A stretch of DNA of 33,404 bases, taken from positions 1-33,404 of the forward strand of contig JASHTX010000059.1 in the NCBI GenBank assembly GCA_030040335.1. Direction: 5' to 3'. Both the position numbers and the translations under genes were made by a program. The DNA is from Microcaldota archaeon (GTDB lineage: Archaea; Micrarchaeota; Micrarchaeia; Micrarchaeales; CABMGC01). This document shows, piece by piece, positions 21,119 to 29,396 of the stretch; the stretch's first letter is position 1; each line of letters starts with the position of its first letter. The notes beneath the pieces are model-generated. The model did not search any database. It was not told where the DNA came from and saw only the letters and a program-made list of their open reading frames with translations.

Positions 21119-22030
21119 ATGGCCAGTTTCTTCGATGAGATAGCCAGGAATAAGACAAAGTCACTCATCTTCATGTTCATCTTCACCCTCTTCTTCATAG
21201 GAATCCTGTGGTTCTTCGTCTTCGCTTTCCTGGGCCTCGGCTGGATCACCTTCGCGATCGTCTCTCTGATCGTGCTGATATATGCGGCTTACAGCTACTA
21301 CCACGGCGAGAAGCTCGTGCTGCGCGTATCAAGGGCGCAGGAGGCGGACAGGAAGCAGTATCCAAATTTCTACGCTGCGGCAGAGGGCCTCTCGTCAGCC
21401 ATGCAGGTCCCGATGCCGAAACTCTACGTCATGAACGATCCGAACCCGAACGCATTCGCAACAGGAAGGCGCACCAGTCCATCGATCTGCGCGACGACTG
21501 GATTGCTCTCGATGATGAACAGGGACGAGCTTGACGGAGTCATAGCGCACGAGATGTCTCACATAGCAGACAACGACGTCCAGCTGATGACCATCGCGAT
21601 AGCCTACATCGGAGCGATAGGCCTTATAGCGGCTTTTGTGAGGGGCCTTATGTTCTTCGGATTGGGCGGCTTTGGTGGAAACCGCAGGGGTGGCGGAGCG
21701 ATCCTGGTGCTGCTGCTTGTGGGTTTCGTAATAGGACTGCTAGCGCCTTTGTTTGCCACGCTTATGCAGCTTGCGATCTCTAGGAGGAGGGAATATCTTG
21801 CGGACGCGAACGGTGCGAGGGTCACAAGGGATCCTGCGTCGCTTGTCAGCGCGCTGAAGAAGCTGCAAACTTATTCTGCAGCTCCTGCGGCTAAGCCGGT
21901 CCAGCACGCGAATGAGGTCACGGCGCCGATGTACTTCGCCAACCCGTTCACAGGAAAGAGCGTGATGAACCTCTTCTCAACGCACCCTCCGATCGACGAG
22001 AGAATAAAGAGACTGCAGGCAATGTACTAA
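21119..22030 (+). CDS. htpX: HtpX-like M48 zinc metalloprotease, membrane-bound
   Basis: The protein (303 aa) has two N-terminal membrane helices (SLIFMFIFTLFFIGILWFFV and TFAIVSLIVLIYAAYSYY) and the zinc motif AHEMSH (H144-E145-x-x-H148). Two more hydrophobic segments follow (IAIAYIGAIGLIAAFVRGLM, AILVLLLVGFVIGLLAPLFA), and the third ligand is in SRRREYLADANGAR. It ends with STHPPIDERIKRLQ, typical for HtpX. The protease degrades misfolded membrane proteins. All catalytic residues are present. AGGTG upstream of the ATG is the ribosome site. It forms an operon with lemA and converges with the PRPP synthetase gene. Confidence 0.95.
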   Translation: MASFFDEIARNKTKSLIFMFIFTLFFIGILWFFVFAFLGLGWITFAIVSLIVLIYAAYSYYHGEKLVLRVSRAQEADRKQYPNFYAAAEGLSSAMQVPMPKLYVMNDPNPNAFATGRRTSPSICATTGLLSMMNRDELDGVIAHEMSHIADNDVQLMTIAIAYIGAIGLIAAFVRGLMFFGLGGFGGNRRGGGAILVLLLVGFVIGLLAPLFATLMQLAISRRREYLADANGARVTRDPASLVSALKKLQTYSAAPAAKPVQHANEVTAPMYFANPFTGKSVMNLFSTHPPIDERIKRLQAMY

Positions 22031-22056
22031 GGAACGGGAAAAGATAGCTGTTGCTT

Positions 22057-22935
22057 TTACTTCTTAAGCGCATCAGCTACAGCTTCAGATATGTCTGTTA
22101 TGTGCGCCTTGGGATATAGCACTGTGTTTGTGCCGTAGAGCTCTGAAACGCCAGCCTCCTTCAGCTTCTTCGCAGCATCGCCTATCATAAGAAGATGCAC
22201 AGCAGCAGCAACGATGCGCTTGGCGCCCTTCTTTTTTGCAAACTCCGCGGTCTGCACAACTGTGCCGCCGCTGCTTATCATGTCGTCCACTATCACAACG
22301 TCCATGCCATCAAAGTCTTTGTCTGGTCCGCTTAGCATCCTTATCTTTCCTGTCAACCTGTCCCTTTGTTTCTCCATCGAGGCATAATCGCACTTCAGCG
22401 TTTCGGCAAAATTCTGTGCCATGTGCGTTGCACTCTTGTCTGCGGCGAGCACAAACGGCATCTTCACATTGCCTTTCAGCGCCCTGGCCAGAGGCACAGA
22501 GCCGTCGATCACTTTCACTGCACCATGAAAAGCGGACAGCGGCGCAGACTTGTGAGGCGCTACGGTAAACAGCGTTGTTATTCCTGAGTAGCCGAGCAGA
22601 TCCAGCACCGTCGATATGCTTACAGCGTTGTTCTTCCCCTCGAACTTCATATCCTGGCGCGCATAGGCCAGATACGGTATCACGGCCTTTATGCTCTTTG
22701 CCTTCTCTTTCCTCAGCTCGTCTGCAAGTATGAGCAATTCGACGAGGCCCTTGTCCTGATAGGGATACAGGGATTGCACTATCACAACGTCCTTTCCCCT
22801 CACCTCTCCGGGAATGACTATTTCGGACTCGCCGTCAGGGAAGAGCTTTCTGGAGACTTCGATTGACTCGCACCCCAGCGCAGATGCGACCGATCTGCCG
22901 ATCCCATTCCCGCTTGGGCCTTCTATAACAAGCAT
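22057..22935 (-). CDS. prs: Ribose-phosphate pyrophosphokinase (PRPP synthetase)
   Basis: It makes 5-phosphoribosyl diphosphate from ribose 5-phosphate and ATP for nucleotide and His/Trp synthesis. Family motifs in order: RKLFPDGESEIVI, VIVQSLYPYQDKGLVELLIL, IPYLAYARQDMKFEGKN, TVAPHKSAPLSAF (H-containing loop), VLAADKSATHMAQ and the PRPP loop VVIVDDMISSGGTV. The 292-residue length suits the short archaeal class. The track begins at a GTG at 22944, but a TATA-like ATTATAATT centred about 25 nt upstream of the ATG at 22935 supports a leaderless start at MLVIEGPSG. Confidence 0.95.
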   Translation of the reverse strand: MLVIEGPSGNGIGRSVASALGCESIEVSRKLFPDGESEIVIPGEVRGKDVVIVQSLYPYQDKGLVELLILADELRKEKAKSIKAVIPYLAYARQDMKFEGKNNAVSISTVLDLLGYSGITTLFTVAPHKSAPLSAFHGAVKVIDGSVPLARALKGNVKMPFVLAADKSATHMAQNFAETLKCDYASMEKQRDRLTGKIRMLSGPDKDFDGMDVVIVDDMISSGGTVVQTAEFAKKKGAKRIVAAAVHLLMIGDAAKKLKEAGVSELYGTNTVLYPKAHITDISEAVADALKK

Positions 22936-22988
22936 GAGAAACACTTGCGATTAAGAATTATAATGCTTCGCTGGCAGCAGGATAGCGG

Positions 22989-23384
22989 CTAGACCCTTGT
23001 CAGCGTGAGGCTGGATGTGGAAGTGGACGTGGAAGTGGCTGAAGTGCTCGCTGACGAGGTCGATATGCTGCTAGAGGCCGTCGTGCTGCTTGACGTAACA
23101 TTCACCGTAGTTGGTATTACGGTTGTGACTGTCGAGACCGTGGTTGGCGGAGGAGTAGGAGGAGGCTTGATAAAGAAGGCAAGCGCCACAACTATTATCA
23201 GCACCACACCGGCTATGACCCCGAGGTTTATCGAAGGTTTTGCGACGCGCTGATCTGGAGCTTTCTGCTGTTGCGCGGGTTTTTGCATCGGCTGTGGCTG
23301 AGGCTGAGGGGGTGTTGGTTCCTCATCGATCGTGATGTTCGTGGGCTCGCCTACAGGGCCAGGCTCGTCGGGCATCTCGTCCAT
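22989..23384 (-). CDS. Single-TM protein with Pro/Gln-rich and Ser/Thr-rich arms (131 aa)
   Basis: An acidic, Pro/Gln-rich N-terminal arm of about 50 residues (EEPTPPQPQPQPMQKPAQQQ) precedes a single membrane helix (INLGVIAGVVLIIVVALAFF). Then come a Pro-rich hinge and about 55 residues made almost wholly of Ser, Thr, Val and Ala. The Ser/Thr arm resembles O-glycosylated surface stalks, so the C-terminus is probably outside and the N-terminus inside. No enzymatic domain is present. The low-complexity DNA on the plus strand also gives open frames, but the membrane helix and ATG favour this strand. Confidence 0.65.
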   Translation of the reverse strand: MDEMPDEPGPVGEPTNITIDEEPTPPQPQPQPMQKPAQQQKAPDQRVAKPSINLGVIAGVVLIIVVALAFFIKPPPTPPPTTVSTVTTVIPTTVNVTSSSTTASSSISTSSASTSATSTSTSTSSLTLTRV

Positions 23385-23462
23385 GAATTCAAGCTACTTT
23401 CAACCAACATCAATAAAACTGTTTCTTTCCAAGGCAGAGGCTGAAGTTCACATGTTGGATTA

Positions 23463-23780
23463 CTAAGGTCCTGGCAGCTCGTGTACCACTTTGCTCATGA
23501 GCTCTGACCACGCTAGAGGTCCTTTGTCGCTTGCTCTTCTAAGCGCTTTGGCCGCAACAGTGTCAGACGCCCCGAGCTTGGTGTAATCTTTGGCCATCAT
23601 CGCAGTCATGACCCTCATACGTCTATGCGGCTCATCCAGCGCTCGCTGTACAGCCGCAATAACTTTGGCGTCAGGCACCGAAAAACCGTTGCCGTGCACG
23701 CCCTTGCGCATTGTAAGAGCGGCATTCGTTCCATTCCCTACAACCTTTCTGCCGTCTTTCCTATTTCCATGCAGGACCAC
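23463..23780 (-). CDS. Small hypothetical protein (105 aa)
   Basis: I do not recognise this protein. It starts with GTG at 23780 (the nearest ATG, 23770, is out of frame) with AAGGTG overlapping the start. The N-terminal 35 residues are basic and glycine-rich (GNRKDGRKVVGNGTNAALTM); the rest is helical (PDAKVIAAVQRALDEPHRRM, then ASDTVAAKALRRASDKGPLA). It is probably soluble and could bind nucleic acid, but that is only a guess from charge. It follows the Nudix gene on the same strand after 40 nt. Confidence 0.55.
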   Translation of the reverse strand: MVLHGNRKDGRKVVGNGTNAALTMRKGVHGNGFSVPDAKVIAAVQRALDEPHRRMRVMTAMMAKDYTKLGASDTVAAKALRRASDKGPLAWSELMSKVVHELPGP

Positions 23781-23820
23781 CTTTAGAGTAGTGGTAGCTT
23801 ATCTGGGAGCGTTCTTAAGC

Positions 23821-24369
23821 TTAGTGTCCAATTGCCTCTCCGAGTATCCTGAAAAGATCGTCGATGTAGACGAACGGCACGTACTTTTTGGAGCTCCTTG
23901 GATCGCTCAGCTCCTTCTTGAGCTTTGGGAACGGCATGAGCTTCACCGCATCGACCTCCTCCTTCTGGAGTCTCAGCTCGCCGATGACGATATCGCGCTT
24001 GTAGATGTAGACATGCTGGAACTCCCTGTTGTGGTAGGTCGGGCTTATGATCTCGTCAAACCTTGTCGCAATTATTTCCCTGAGTTCGCTGGGTCTTGCC
24101 TTGACCCCTATCTCCTCGTCCAGCTCCCTCACAATGGCATCTCTCGGCGTTTCGCCTGCAGAGACATGGCACGTTGCTGATGCGGTCCAGAGTCCGGGCT
24201 GCGTTTCCTTATTCATCGAGCGTTTCTGCAGCAGCACCTCTCCCTTCGATGTGTATATCCACGCGTCGCAACCCTGGTGCCACAGCCCGCGCCTGTGGAC
24301 CTCGTTTCTGGGCATCACCACGCCGGTCTTTCTTCCGCTTTCATCTAGGACATCAAAGCTCTCGGCCAT
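23821..24369 (-). CDS. Nudix hydrolase (IPP isomerase/YfcD-like subgroup)
   Basis: The 182-residue protein shows the layout of the IPP-isomerase-like Nudix group: VLDESGRKTGVVMPRNEVHR at the start, RGLWHQGCDAWIY, then VLLQKRSMNKETQPGLWTAS. Its Nudix box is CHVSAGETPRDAIVRELDEE plus IGV. The first glycine of the box is replaced by Cys, while the metal-binding RELDEE glutamates are intact. Such enzymes hydrolyse nucleoside diphosphate derivatives or isomerise isopentenyl diphosphate; the His/Cys pattern is insufficient to name a substrate. It follows secY after 4 nt and ends that operon or is followed by the 105-aa gene. Confidence 0.85.
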   Translation of the reverse strand: MAESFDVLDESGRKTGVVMPRNEVHRRGLWHQGCDAWIYTSKGEVLLQKRSMNKETQPGLWTASATCHVSAGETPRDAIVRELDEEIGVKARPSELREIIATRFDEIISPTYHNREFQHVYIYKRDIVIGELRLQKEEVDAVKLMPFPKLKKELSDPRSSKKYVPFVYIDDLFRILGEAIGH

Positions 24370-24373
24370 AGAA

Positions 24374-25858
24374 TCAGGATAGCATCTTGTTCAGCTGCGG
24401 GTACTGTTCCAGGGCGTGCTCCTGCTGGAGCTGCTGGTAGACCATGTACATTATTCCGACGGTAAGCAGCACTCCCATTCCCGTGCCTACCGCTCCTGTC
24501 AGCGTTGCGAGCGCAGCGAGCAGTGCCACGAAGATGCTGCCAAGAACCGTTATCGTGGGTATGTACTTGTTGAGTATGTTCTCCACTATTCTCGGATCCC
24601 GCCTGAATCCGGGTATCTGCCATCCAACGTCCTCCAGCTGCTCCGCAACTGTCTTCGGGTTCTGACCGGTCATCTCTATCCAGAATTTTCCGAATGCAAC
24701 AGCAAGCGCGACAAGCACGAGGGTGTATACCACTATGTGTATCCATTCTGGAACGAAGAGTATGACAGGATTGGCTGCGCTACTCCATGGAACGTAGAGT
24801 TCGCTCGTGTGGGTTGCGAGATAGGAGAAATAAGCGGAATAGCCGCCTACGCCACCGTAGGTTGTTGAGTAGGGCAGCGGGAAGGTGGGGGATATAAGGT
24901 AGACCAGCCCGCCGACCAGCGTGAGCGAAGCGGCGCCTGCTGAGGTTGGTGCCAGCTGGTAGAAGGCTATGAAATGGGCGAAATTCGCCAGCGGGCCTGT
25001 TACGTTGGCTATGAACCTCATCCAGACCGTGAGGCTGAGCTCGAACGAAGTGGCCAGTATGACCGGAAGCACGCTGACGTAAAGGAACGGTATCGGCAAC
25101 CGTCCTCCCACACCTCTCAGCTGCGAGAAGACCAGGGGCAGCTCCACCTTCATGTCATACGCGTAGATGCTGACGAGGAAGACTATTATCGCAAAGAAGA
25201 GGGGTGCGAATGCCAGTACGGCGTTGGGAATCGCTGTTGAGCCGCCTGCTTGTATCGCCTGGATTGCTTCTGCGAGCAGTATGGTGGTTGTGCCGGCAAC
25301 TATTGAATATGCGACTCCGCCGGCTATGAATAGGTTTATGCCCGACGTTATCCCATACTTTGTCATCGCCTCGTCCATGAAGACTATGAAGACTGCGCAG
25401 AGAGCCAGCTGAAGCACCACAAGGCCCGTGTAGGCAGAGGATATGATGGGAACGTAGCCTGTCACAACGAAGATGTAGGCCTCGACAACAGCTATGATCA
25501 TTGCTGCTGTTTTCTGTATGCTCTGGAACCTGCCCTTCTGCTCCGGGTCGTTCAGGTCAACGTTGATTATTCCGGTGCCCATTATCAGCTGGAGCACTAT
25601 GCTTGAAAGCACTATCGGCCCTATGCCAACCGTTATCAGGCTTCCGATCCTGGAGGCGAAGACGATGCTTATCAGCTGTATGAGCGGCTGGTTTATCGTG
25701 GACGTGCTAACACCGAAAGCCGGGGTGCTAAACATCAGGTAGTAGATGCCCATTATTACCGCGGTCCACCTCAGCTTCTCCTTGAACGAGAGTGGCGCGC
25801 TGGGCCTGCTTATCGCAGGTACATATTTCAGGAACCTGTCAAGTGAATTGAGATTCAT
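24374..25858 (-). CDS. secY: Preprotein translocase subunit SecY
   Basis: SecY forms the protein-conducting channel in the membrane. The 494-residue protein has ten hydrophobic segments, the archaeal N-terminus (LKYVPAISRPSAPLSFKEKL), the plug region after TM1 (FGVSTSTINQPLIQL), a TM2-TM3 loop with DLNDPEQKGRFQSIQK, and a C-terminal half with MTGQNPKTVAEQLEDVGWQIP, a highly conserved cytosolic loop. It is not in a ribosomal-protein operon here, the common location for secY. It follows the V4R and two thiol-linked membrane genes with small gaps, suggesting co-transcription. Confidence 0.96.
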   Translation of the reverse strand: MNLNSLDRFLKYVPAISRPSAPLSFKEKLRWTAVIMGIYYLMFSTPAFGVSTSTINQPLIQLISIVFASRIGSLITVGIGPIVLSSIVLQLIMGTGIINVDLNDPEQKGRFQSIQKTAAMIIAVVEAYIFVVTGYVPIISSAYTGLVVLQLALCAVFIVFMDEAMTKYGITSGINLFIAGGVAYSIVAGTTTILLAEAIQAIQAGGSTAIPNAVLAFAPLFFAIIVFLVSIYAYDMKVELPLVFSQLRGVGGRLPIPFLYVSVLPVILATSFELSLTVWMRFIANVTGPLANFAHFIAFYQLAPTSAGAASLTLVGGLVYLISPTFPLPYSTTYGGVGGYSAYFSYLATHTSELYVPWSSAANPVILFVPEWIHIVVYTLVLVALAVAFGKFWIEMTGQNPKTVAEQLEDVGWQIPGFRRDPRIVENILNKYIPTITVLGSIFVALLAALATLTGAVGTGMGVLLTVGIMYMVYQQLQQEHALEQYPQLNKMLS

Positions 25859-25878
25859 TTTGCACCCGCTGGGCTAGA

Positions 25879-26874
25879 TCATTCCTCTGATACTTGCATT
25901 CTGACAATATAAATCCCTTTGCTGTCAGTATCTCTCTTGACTTTCACATTCCTCCCGAAGGCGCCCTTGAACATTCCGGAGAGCAGGGCTGTGGAGAGAT
26001 CTACGAAGCGGCTCACAGATGTAGTGGTATTGTAAGCCAGCCTTACGACCGCGCTGCCGTTCTTCCCATCGGTGACCTTCACACCATCTATACCCAGAAA
26101 ATCCGATGCCTTTTTGACCATGAACGCAAAGTTGTGCGCTTTCTGTGAAGCGACCAGCATCTTGCCTGAGAGGTAAAGGAACTTCGATGCCTCTCCGAGC
26201 ATCGGCTCTGAAAGCAGGGGCCTGATCGCGAGCATATAGTAGGCGCTTTCGCCTTTCCGGGCTTCTGCGTTCCTGATTCCCAGGTCAAGGGCTCTTACTA
26301 TGCTGACCATATCAAGGCTTGAGGAGTCCTGGGGGTTGAAGCTTTCGCCGCCAACTGCCACGAACTGGCATGCCCTCGCGCCGTTGAAAACGCACGCAAC
26401 CTCGCTTGCAGTGACTGTGGATTTTGAGTGCGCAGAGAGAAACCCTGCTATGACTCCGGCTTCAAAAGTGTGGGTGTTGATTCCGAGGTTGACGGATTTG
26501 GCCTTTATCCTGTATGATGCAAACATGCTCCTTGTCTCGAATGGGTAGTATGAGACCTTCCCGAGCCCAGCGTTCTCGAGTATGTGCTCAAGCGAACCTA
26601 TGGTACCGTCGGAGCATGCGAACGCGTCTGAACCAAGCTTGAATCCTGACCTGAAAGCCAGGGTCTGAAGTTCCGGGGCTACGTTGTAGAGCAGATCCTG
26701 AAGCTGAAGATGCCTCTCGGGCGCCTTGGCGGGCGGCTCTGTTATCTTTTTCAGCAGAAATTCCTCCCTTCCCGATGCAACTGGCGCATCTTCCTTCTTT
26801 GCGACAGATTTCTTCCTAACCGTTCCCTTCTTTGCAGGCATCGCCTTTCTCATCTTCCTGACTTTCTTTTTCAT
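25879..26874 (-). CDS. V4R-domain protein with basic N-terminal tail
   Basis: The 331-residue protein starts with a very basic tail (KKKVRKMRKAMPAKKGTVRK). Residues about 60-180 contain a V4R-like domain: HTFEAGVIAGFLSAHSKSTV followed by EVACVFNGARACQFVAVGG, the typical xxCxxxGxxxCxF end. The second half (about 185-331) may be a divergent repeat (FLYLSGKMLVASQKAHNFAF). V4R domains bind small hydrophobic molecules and occur in regulators and in TRAPP subunits. The track begins at a TTG (26880); the ATG at 26874 is preferred. It lies between a four-TM gene (9-nt gap) and secY (20-nt gap), an unusual placing. Confidence 0.72.
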   Translation of the reverse strand: MKKKVRKMRKAMPAKKGTVRKKSVAKKEDAPVASGREEFLLKKITEPPAKAPERHLQLQDLLYNVAPELQTLAFRSGFKLGSDAFACSDGTIGSLEHILENAGLGKVSYYPFETRSMFASYRIKAKSVNLGINTHTFEAGVIAGFLSAHSKSTVTASEVACVFNGARACQFVAVGGESFNPQDSSSLDMVSIVRALDLGIRNAEARKGESAYYMLAIRPLLSEPMLGEASKFLYLSGKMLVASQKAHNFAFMVKKASDFLGIDGVKVTDGKNGSAVVRLAYNTTTSVSRFVDLSTALLSGMFKGAFGRNVKVKRDTDSKGIYIVRMQVSEE

Positions 26875-26883
26875 GCACAAACA

Positions 26884-27402
26884 CTAGCGCTTCCTTTTGT
26901 GTACACCGCCTATACGAGTTATCCTTCCAAGCTGATAGTATATAAATATTAGATTCAGGGCTATGAAAAGCACAAGGAGCCAGTTCTGGTAATCCCCAAC
27001 GAATGAGATTGCATCGCTGACAGCGAGCGTCCCGAAGCCTATCGCGTACATGACCGACGCAAGTATCGGGGCGTAGCAGCTGCAGCCGATTACAAGGCCG
27101 GTCAGCGATGAGGTGATAATGCTGAGTATTCCGCCCTCTGCGCCGGCGTACTTGGCGCGAAGCGATTTGGCTATTGCATATATGCTCGTTGTCATCAGCA
27201 CCGCGGCGCTGAGTATCAGCGCGTAGATCAGGTAAACCGGAGCCGTGATGAAGAAGACATCCTTGTTGCTGATCAGTACAAGGTACTTGAAGAGTTCATA
27301 GTATGCGATTGCAGCAACTATGGTGATGAGTATGTACAGGGGAGATGAGAAGACGCTCTTGAGGACGTGGATCCTGTGAGGTCGCTCGGCCGTGACCGGC
27401 AT
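26884..27402 (-). CDS. Four-TM membrane protein with CSC motif
   Basis: The 172-residue protein has about four membrane helices (YILITIVAAIAYYELFKYLV, PVYLIYALILSAAVLMTTSI, IITSSLTGLVIGCSCYAPIL, WLLVLFIALNLIFIYYQL). C107 and C109 form a CSC motif at the third helix, and the C-terminus is basic (HKRKR). The ATG follows directly after the stop of the DUF929-like gene, so the two are one translational unit. The combination of four helices and a cysteine pair recalls DsbB/VKOR- or CcdA-like thiol carriers, but I see no family signature, so a redox role is only an inference from the neighbour. Confidence 0.72.
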   Translation of the reverse strand: MPVTAERPHRIHVLKSVFSSPLYILITIVAAIAYYELFKYLVLISNKDVFFITAPVYLIYALILSAAVLMTTSIYAIAKSLRAKYAGAEGGILSIITSSLTGLVIGCSCYAPILASVMYAIGFGTLAVSDAISFVGDYQNWLLVLFIALNLIFIYYQLGRITRIGGVHKRKR

Positions 27403-28485
27403 CTAAAGACCCGCTGAGGTTTCTATCTTCTGGATCGCCGGCAGGGAGCAGACTGGCGCGGTGTTGTTGAGCGTCTGGCAGACCATGGCAACGTAGAAGT
27501 CTGCGGCAGCGTATTCGCTCCATGCAAACTGGTCGTTCGGGTCTGCGAGCTGGCTGAGCAGTTCTCCGTGCGTCCACTGGCTCATCTGGAGCGTGCTGTT
27601 GCTTGGCGGTGCATCGCCGAAAACTACTGCGTCAGCACCGGGCACTTCATAGGCGCCCCATATCGTAAACGGCGTTCCCTGGAAGCCCTGCGTGCTGATA
27701 ACATAATCCATTGCGTCCTCGTAGGCGAGGTTGCCTGTGGCGTTTACCCGCTGCTGCATTGTTGAAATCGGGTTGAGGTCGAAGCCTCCTGTTATTGGAT
27801 TTCCGTCTTCAATCGCGAGGAAGTTGATGTAATTGCTGTTGTAGAAGTCCCCGGCTACGGTGGCCGATTCGTTGTAGTGCGCCGGAGCCCAGTATATTGT
27901 GGGCAGGTCTGCGTCTCCGAATGAGCTGTAGCCTATGAAAATGTTGGAGAAGTTCCCAAACCTTGAGAGCGCCAGTGCCATGGCCCACCTGTTTTCGCCG
28001 CAGTACACGCAGGTGATCGAGCCAAGGTATATGACCGTGGGCTTGCCGTTTAGGATAAAGAGAGGTAGTTTGCTTGGAGTTGTGCCAACGTTGTTCGCCA
28101 GAGAGTGATTGAGGTACATCTCCCCTGCAGTCTCATAGTAGGAATCTGGCGCGTTGTTTATGATGCTGAGCGCGCTTGCGTTGAAAGGAGAGTCGATGCC
28201 AGTAAGCCTGTGCCCGAAGGACTCGTTCGCCGTCACTACCGGCGAGTCGCTGTATGACGTGGCTGGCACCAGTATCTGGCTCGTTATGTTGTAGCCCATC
28301 ACGTTGGGGCCGCTGGGAGTTGTGACATTCTTGTATACGGTGACGTTCCTTGTCACGTTCCTTGTTATGTATACGACCTTGCCCTGTGCGGTTGCGAGCG
28401 CGTAGGAAAGTATCGCTATCGCGACTATGCAGACAAGCAGCGCGACAACCAGAAGCGTGTTGGTGGAGTTGGTGTATCTTTCCAT
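27403..28485 (-). CDS. DUF929-type membrane-anchored thioredoxin-fold protein
   Basis: The 360-residue protein has an N-terminal membrane anchor (LLVVALLVCIVAIAILSYAL) and a large exterior domain rich in N-glycosylation sequons. The segment KPTVIYLGSITCVYCGENRW has a CVYC pair after a hydrophobic strand, the thioredoxin-fold active site. GTPFTIWGAYE later supplies the cis-proline-like site. This pattern matches the archaeal DUF929 family. Two further cysteines near the C-terminus (AMVCQTL, APVCSLP) may form a structural disulfide. It probably oxidises or isomerises disulfides of exported proteins. A TATA (TTTTATATACTT, about 28526-28537) starts the operon that continues through secY. Confidence 0.85.
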   Translation of the reverse strand: MERYTNSTNTLLVVALLVCIVAIAILSYALATAQGKVVYITRNVTRNVTVYKNVTTPSGPNVMGYNITSQILVPATSYSDSPVVTANESFGHRLTGIDSPFNASALSIINNAPDSYYETAGEMYLNHSLANNVGTTPSKLPLFILNGKPTVIYLGSITCVYCGENRWAMALALSRFGNFSNIFIGYSSFGDADLPTIYWAPAHYNESATVAGDFYNSNYINFLAIEDGNPITGGFDLNPISTMQQRVNATGNLAYEDAMDYVISTQGFQGTPFTIWGAYEVPGADAVVFGDAPPSNSTLQMSQWTHGELLSQLADPNDQFAWSEYAAADFYVAMVCQTLNNTAPVCSLPAIQKIETSAGL

Positions 28486-28499
28486 AGAAACTTCTGACT

Positions 28500-28624
28500 C
28501 TTGTGGTTAGTGAAGTTATTGGGAGGATAAGTATATAAAAGGTAAGTGAAACGTGAGGAGGCTATCTGGAAATGAATAAAAGAGAAGATGTATTAAAGAT
28601 TATGGTGAGAGCACGTCACAGTAC
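28500..28624. promoter_or_regulatory. Divergent promoters of the DUF929-secY operon and tatD-like gene
   Basis: Minus strand: TTTTATATACTT (about 28526-28537) predicts a start near 28506 and a leader of about 20 nt. Plus strand: TATTAAAG (28591-28598) is centred about 30 nt before the TatD-like ATG at 28625, so that mRNA is nearly leaderless. No other element is seen in between. Confidence 0.5.
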
Positions 28625-29386
28625 ATGGCGATGGAGATAGAGAGGCAGCAGATAGCAACGCGCCTGGAGTTTATTGATGCCCATTGTCACCTGAACCTGC
28701 TCGACAACCTCACCCTGGAGGAAGCTCTGGCAGACGCAAGAAACAGAGGAGTAAGCACAGTGATAACATCAGGAGGCAGTGCCAAGGACAATTTCGAGAG
28801 CGCGAGACTGGCAGAGAAGGAGCATGTATTTGCAGTGGTTGGCATAGGGCCAGACTTTGCAGCAACAGATTCTGCTTACGCAGTAGAGGTGCCGGGCCTG
28901 ATAAGGAGCAGCAAGAAGATCGTCGGTATTGGGGAGATAGGAATGGATGCAAAAGTGGCTGATAAGAACTCGCTCGCAATACAGAAGGAGGTCTTCTCGC
29001 AGCAGCTGAAGGTCGCGAAGGAACTCGACATGCCCGTAGTCATACACTCGAGGGGAATGCTGGGCGAGGTCGCATCCATGCTGATAGACATGCAAATCAA
29101 ACGCGTAATGTTCCACTTCTTTGAGGGAGACGAGAAGCAGGCGGTCGAGCTCGCAAGCAGGGGCTATCTCATATCGATCCCTCCGGCGCAAACAGAGAAG
29201 AGGAAAAGGGTTATAAAGGAAGTAAACCTTAAGAGTATCGTAGCCGAGACAGACTCACCGGTCGTTGGGAAAACGCCTGCTGATGTGATAGGCGTCTGCG
29301 AAACGATCGCGCAGGTGAAGGGAGTTTCGCTGGAGGAAGTCGCGGCGCAGACAACAGAAAACATAAGAAGACTGTTTTACATATGA
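28625..29386 (+). CDS. tatD: TatD-like metal-dependent hydrolase/DNase
   Basis: This 253-residue amidohydrolase-fold protein has FIDAHCHLNL (metal site HxH), a GIGEIGMDA loop with the bridging Glu, PVVIHSRG and FHFFEGD (His ligands) and ETDSPV near the end (Asp). It should be a divalent-metal dependent phosphodiesterase; TatD proteins are 3'-exonucleases or deoxyribonucleases in DNA repair and turnover. It is shortened in the middle relative to bacterial TatD, as often in archaea. ATG 28631 is an alternative start. It is followed after 10 nt by a tRNA gene and then a UPF0147 gene, in one orientation. Confidence 0.9.
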   Translation: MAMEIERQQIATRLEFIDAHCHLNLLDNLTLEEALADARNRGVSTVITSGGSAKDNFESARLAEKEHVFAVVGIGPDFAATDSAYAVEVPGLIRSSKKIVGIGEIGMDAKVADKNSLAIQKEVFSQQLKVAKELDMPVVIHSRGMLGEVASMLIDMQIKRVMFHFFEGDEKQAVELASRGYLISIPPAQTEKRKRVIKEVNLKSIVAETDSPVVGKTPADVIGVCETIAQVKGVSLEEVAAQTTENIRRLFYI

Positions 29387-29396
29387 CTATCCGAGC

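Noticed and set aside
23590-24180. 196-aa plus-strand frame across two minus-strand genes
   Set aside because: Spans the gap and both genes; the minus-strand Nudix motifs are clear.
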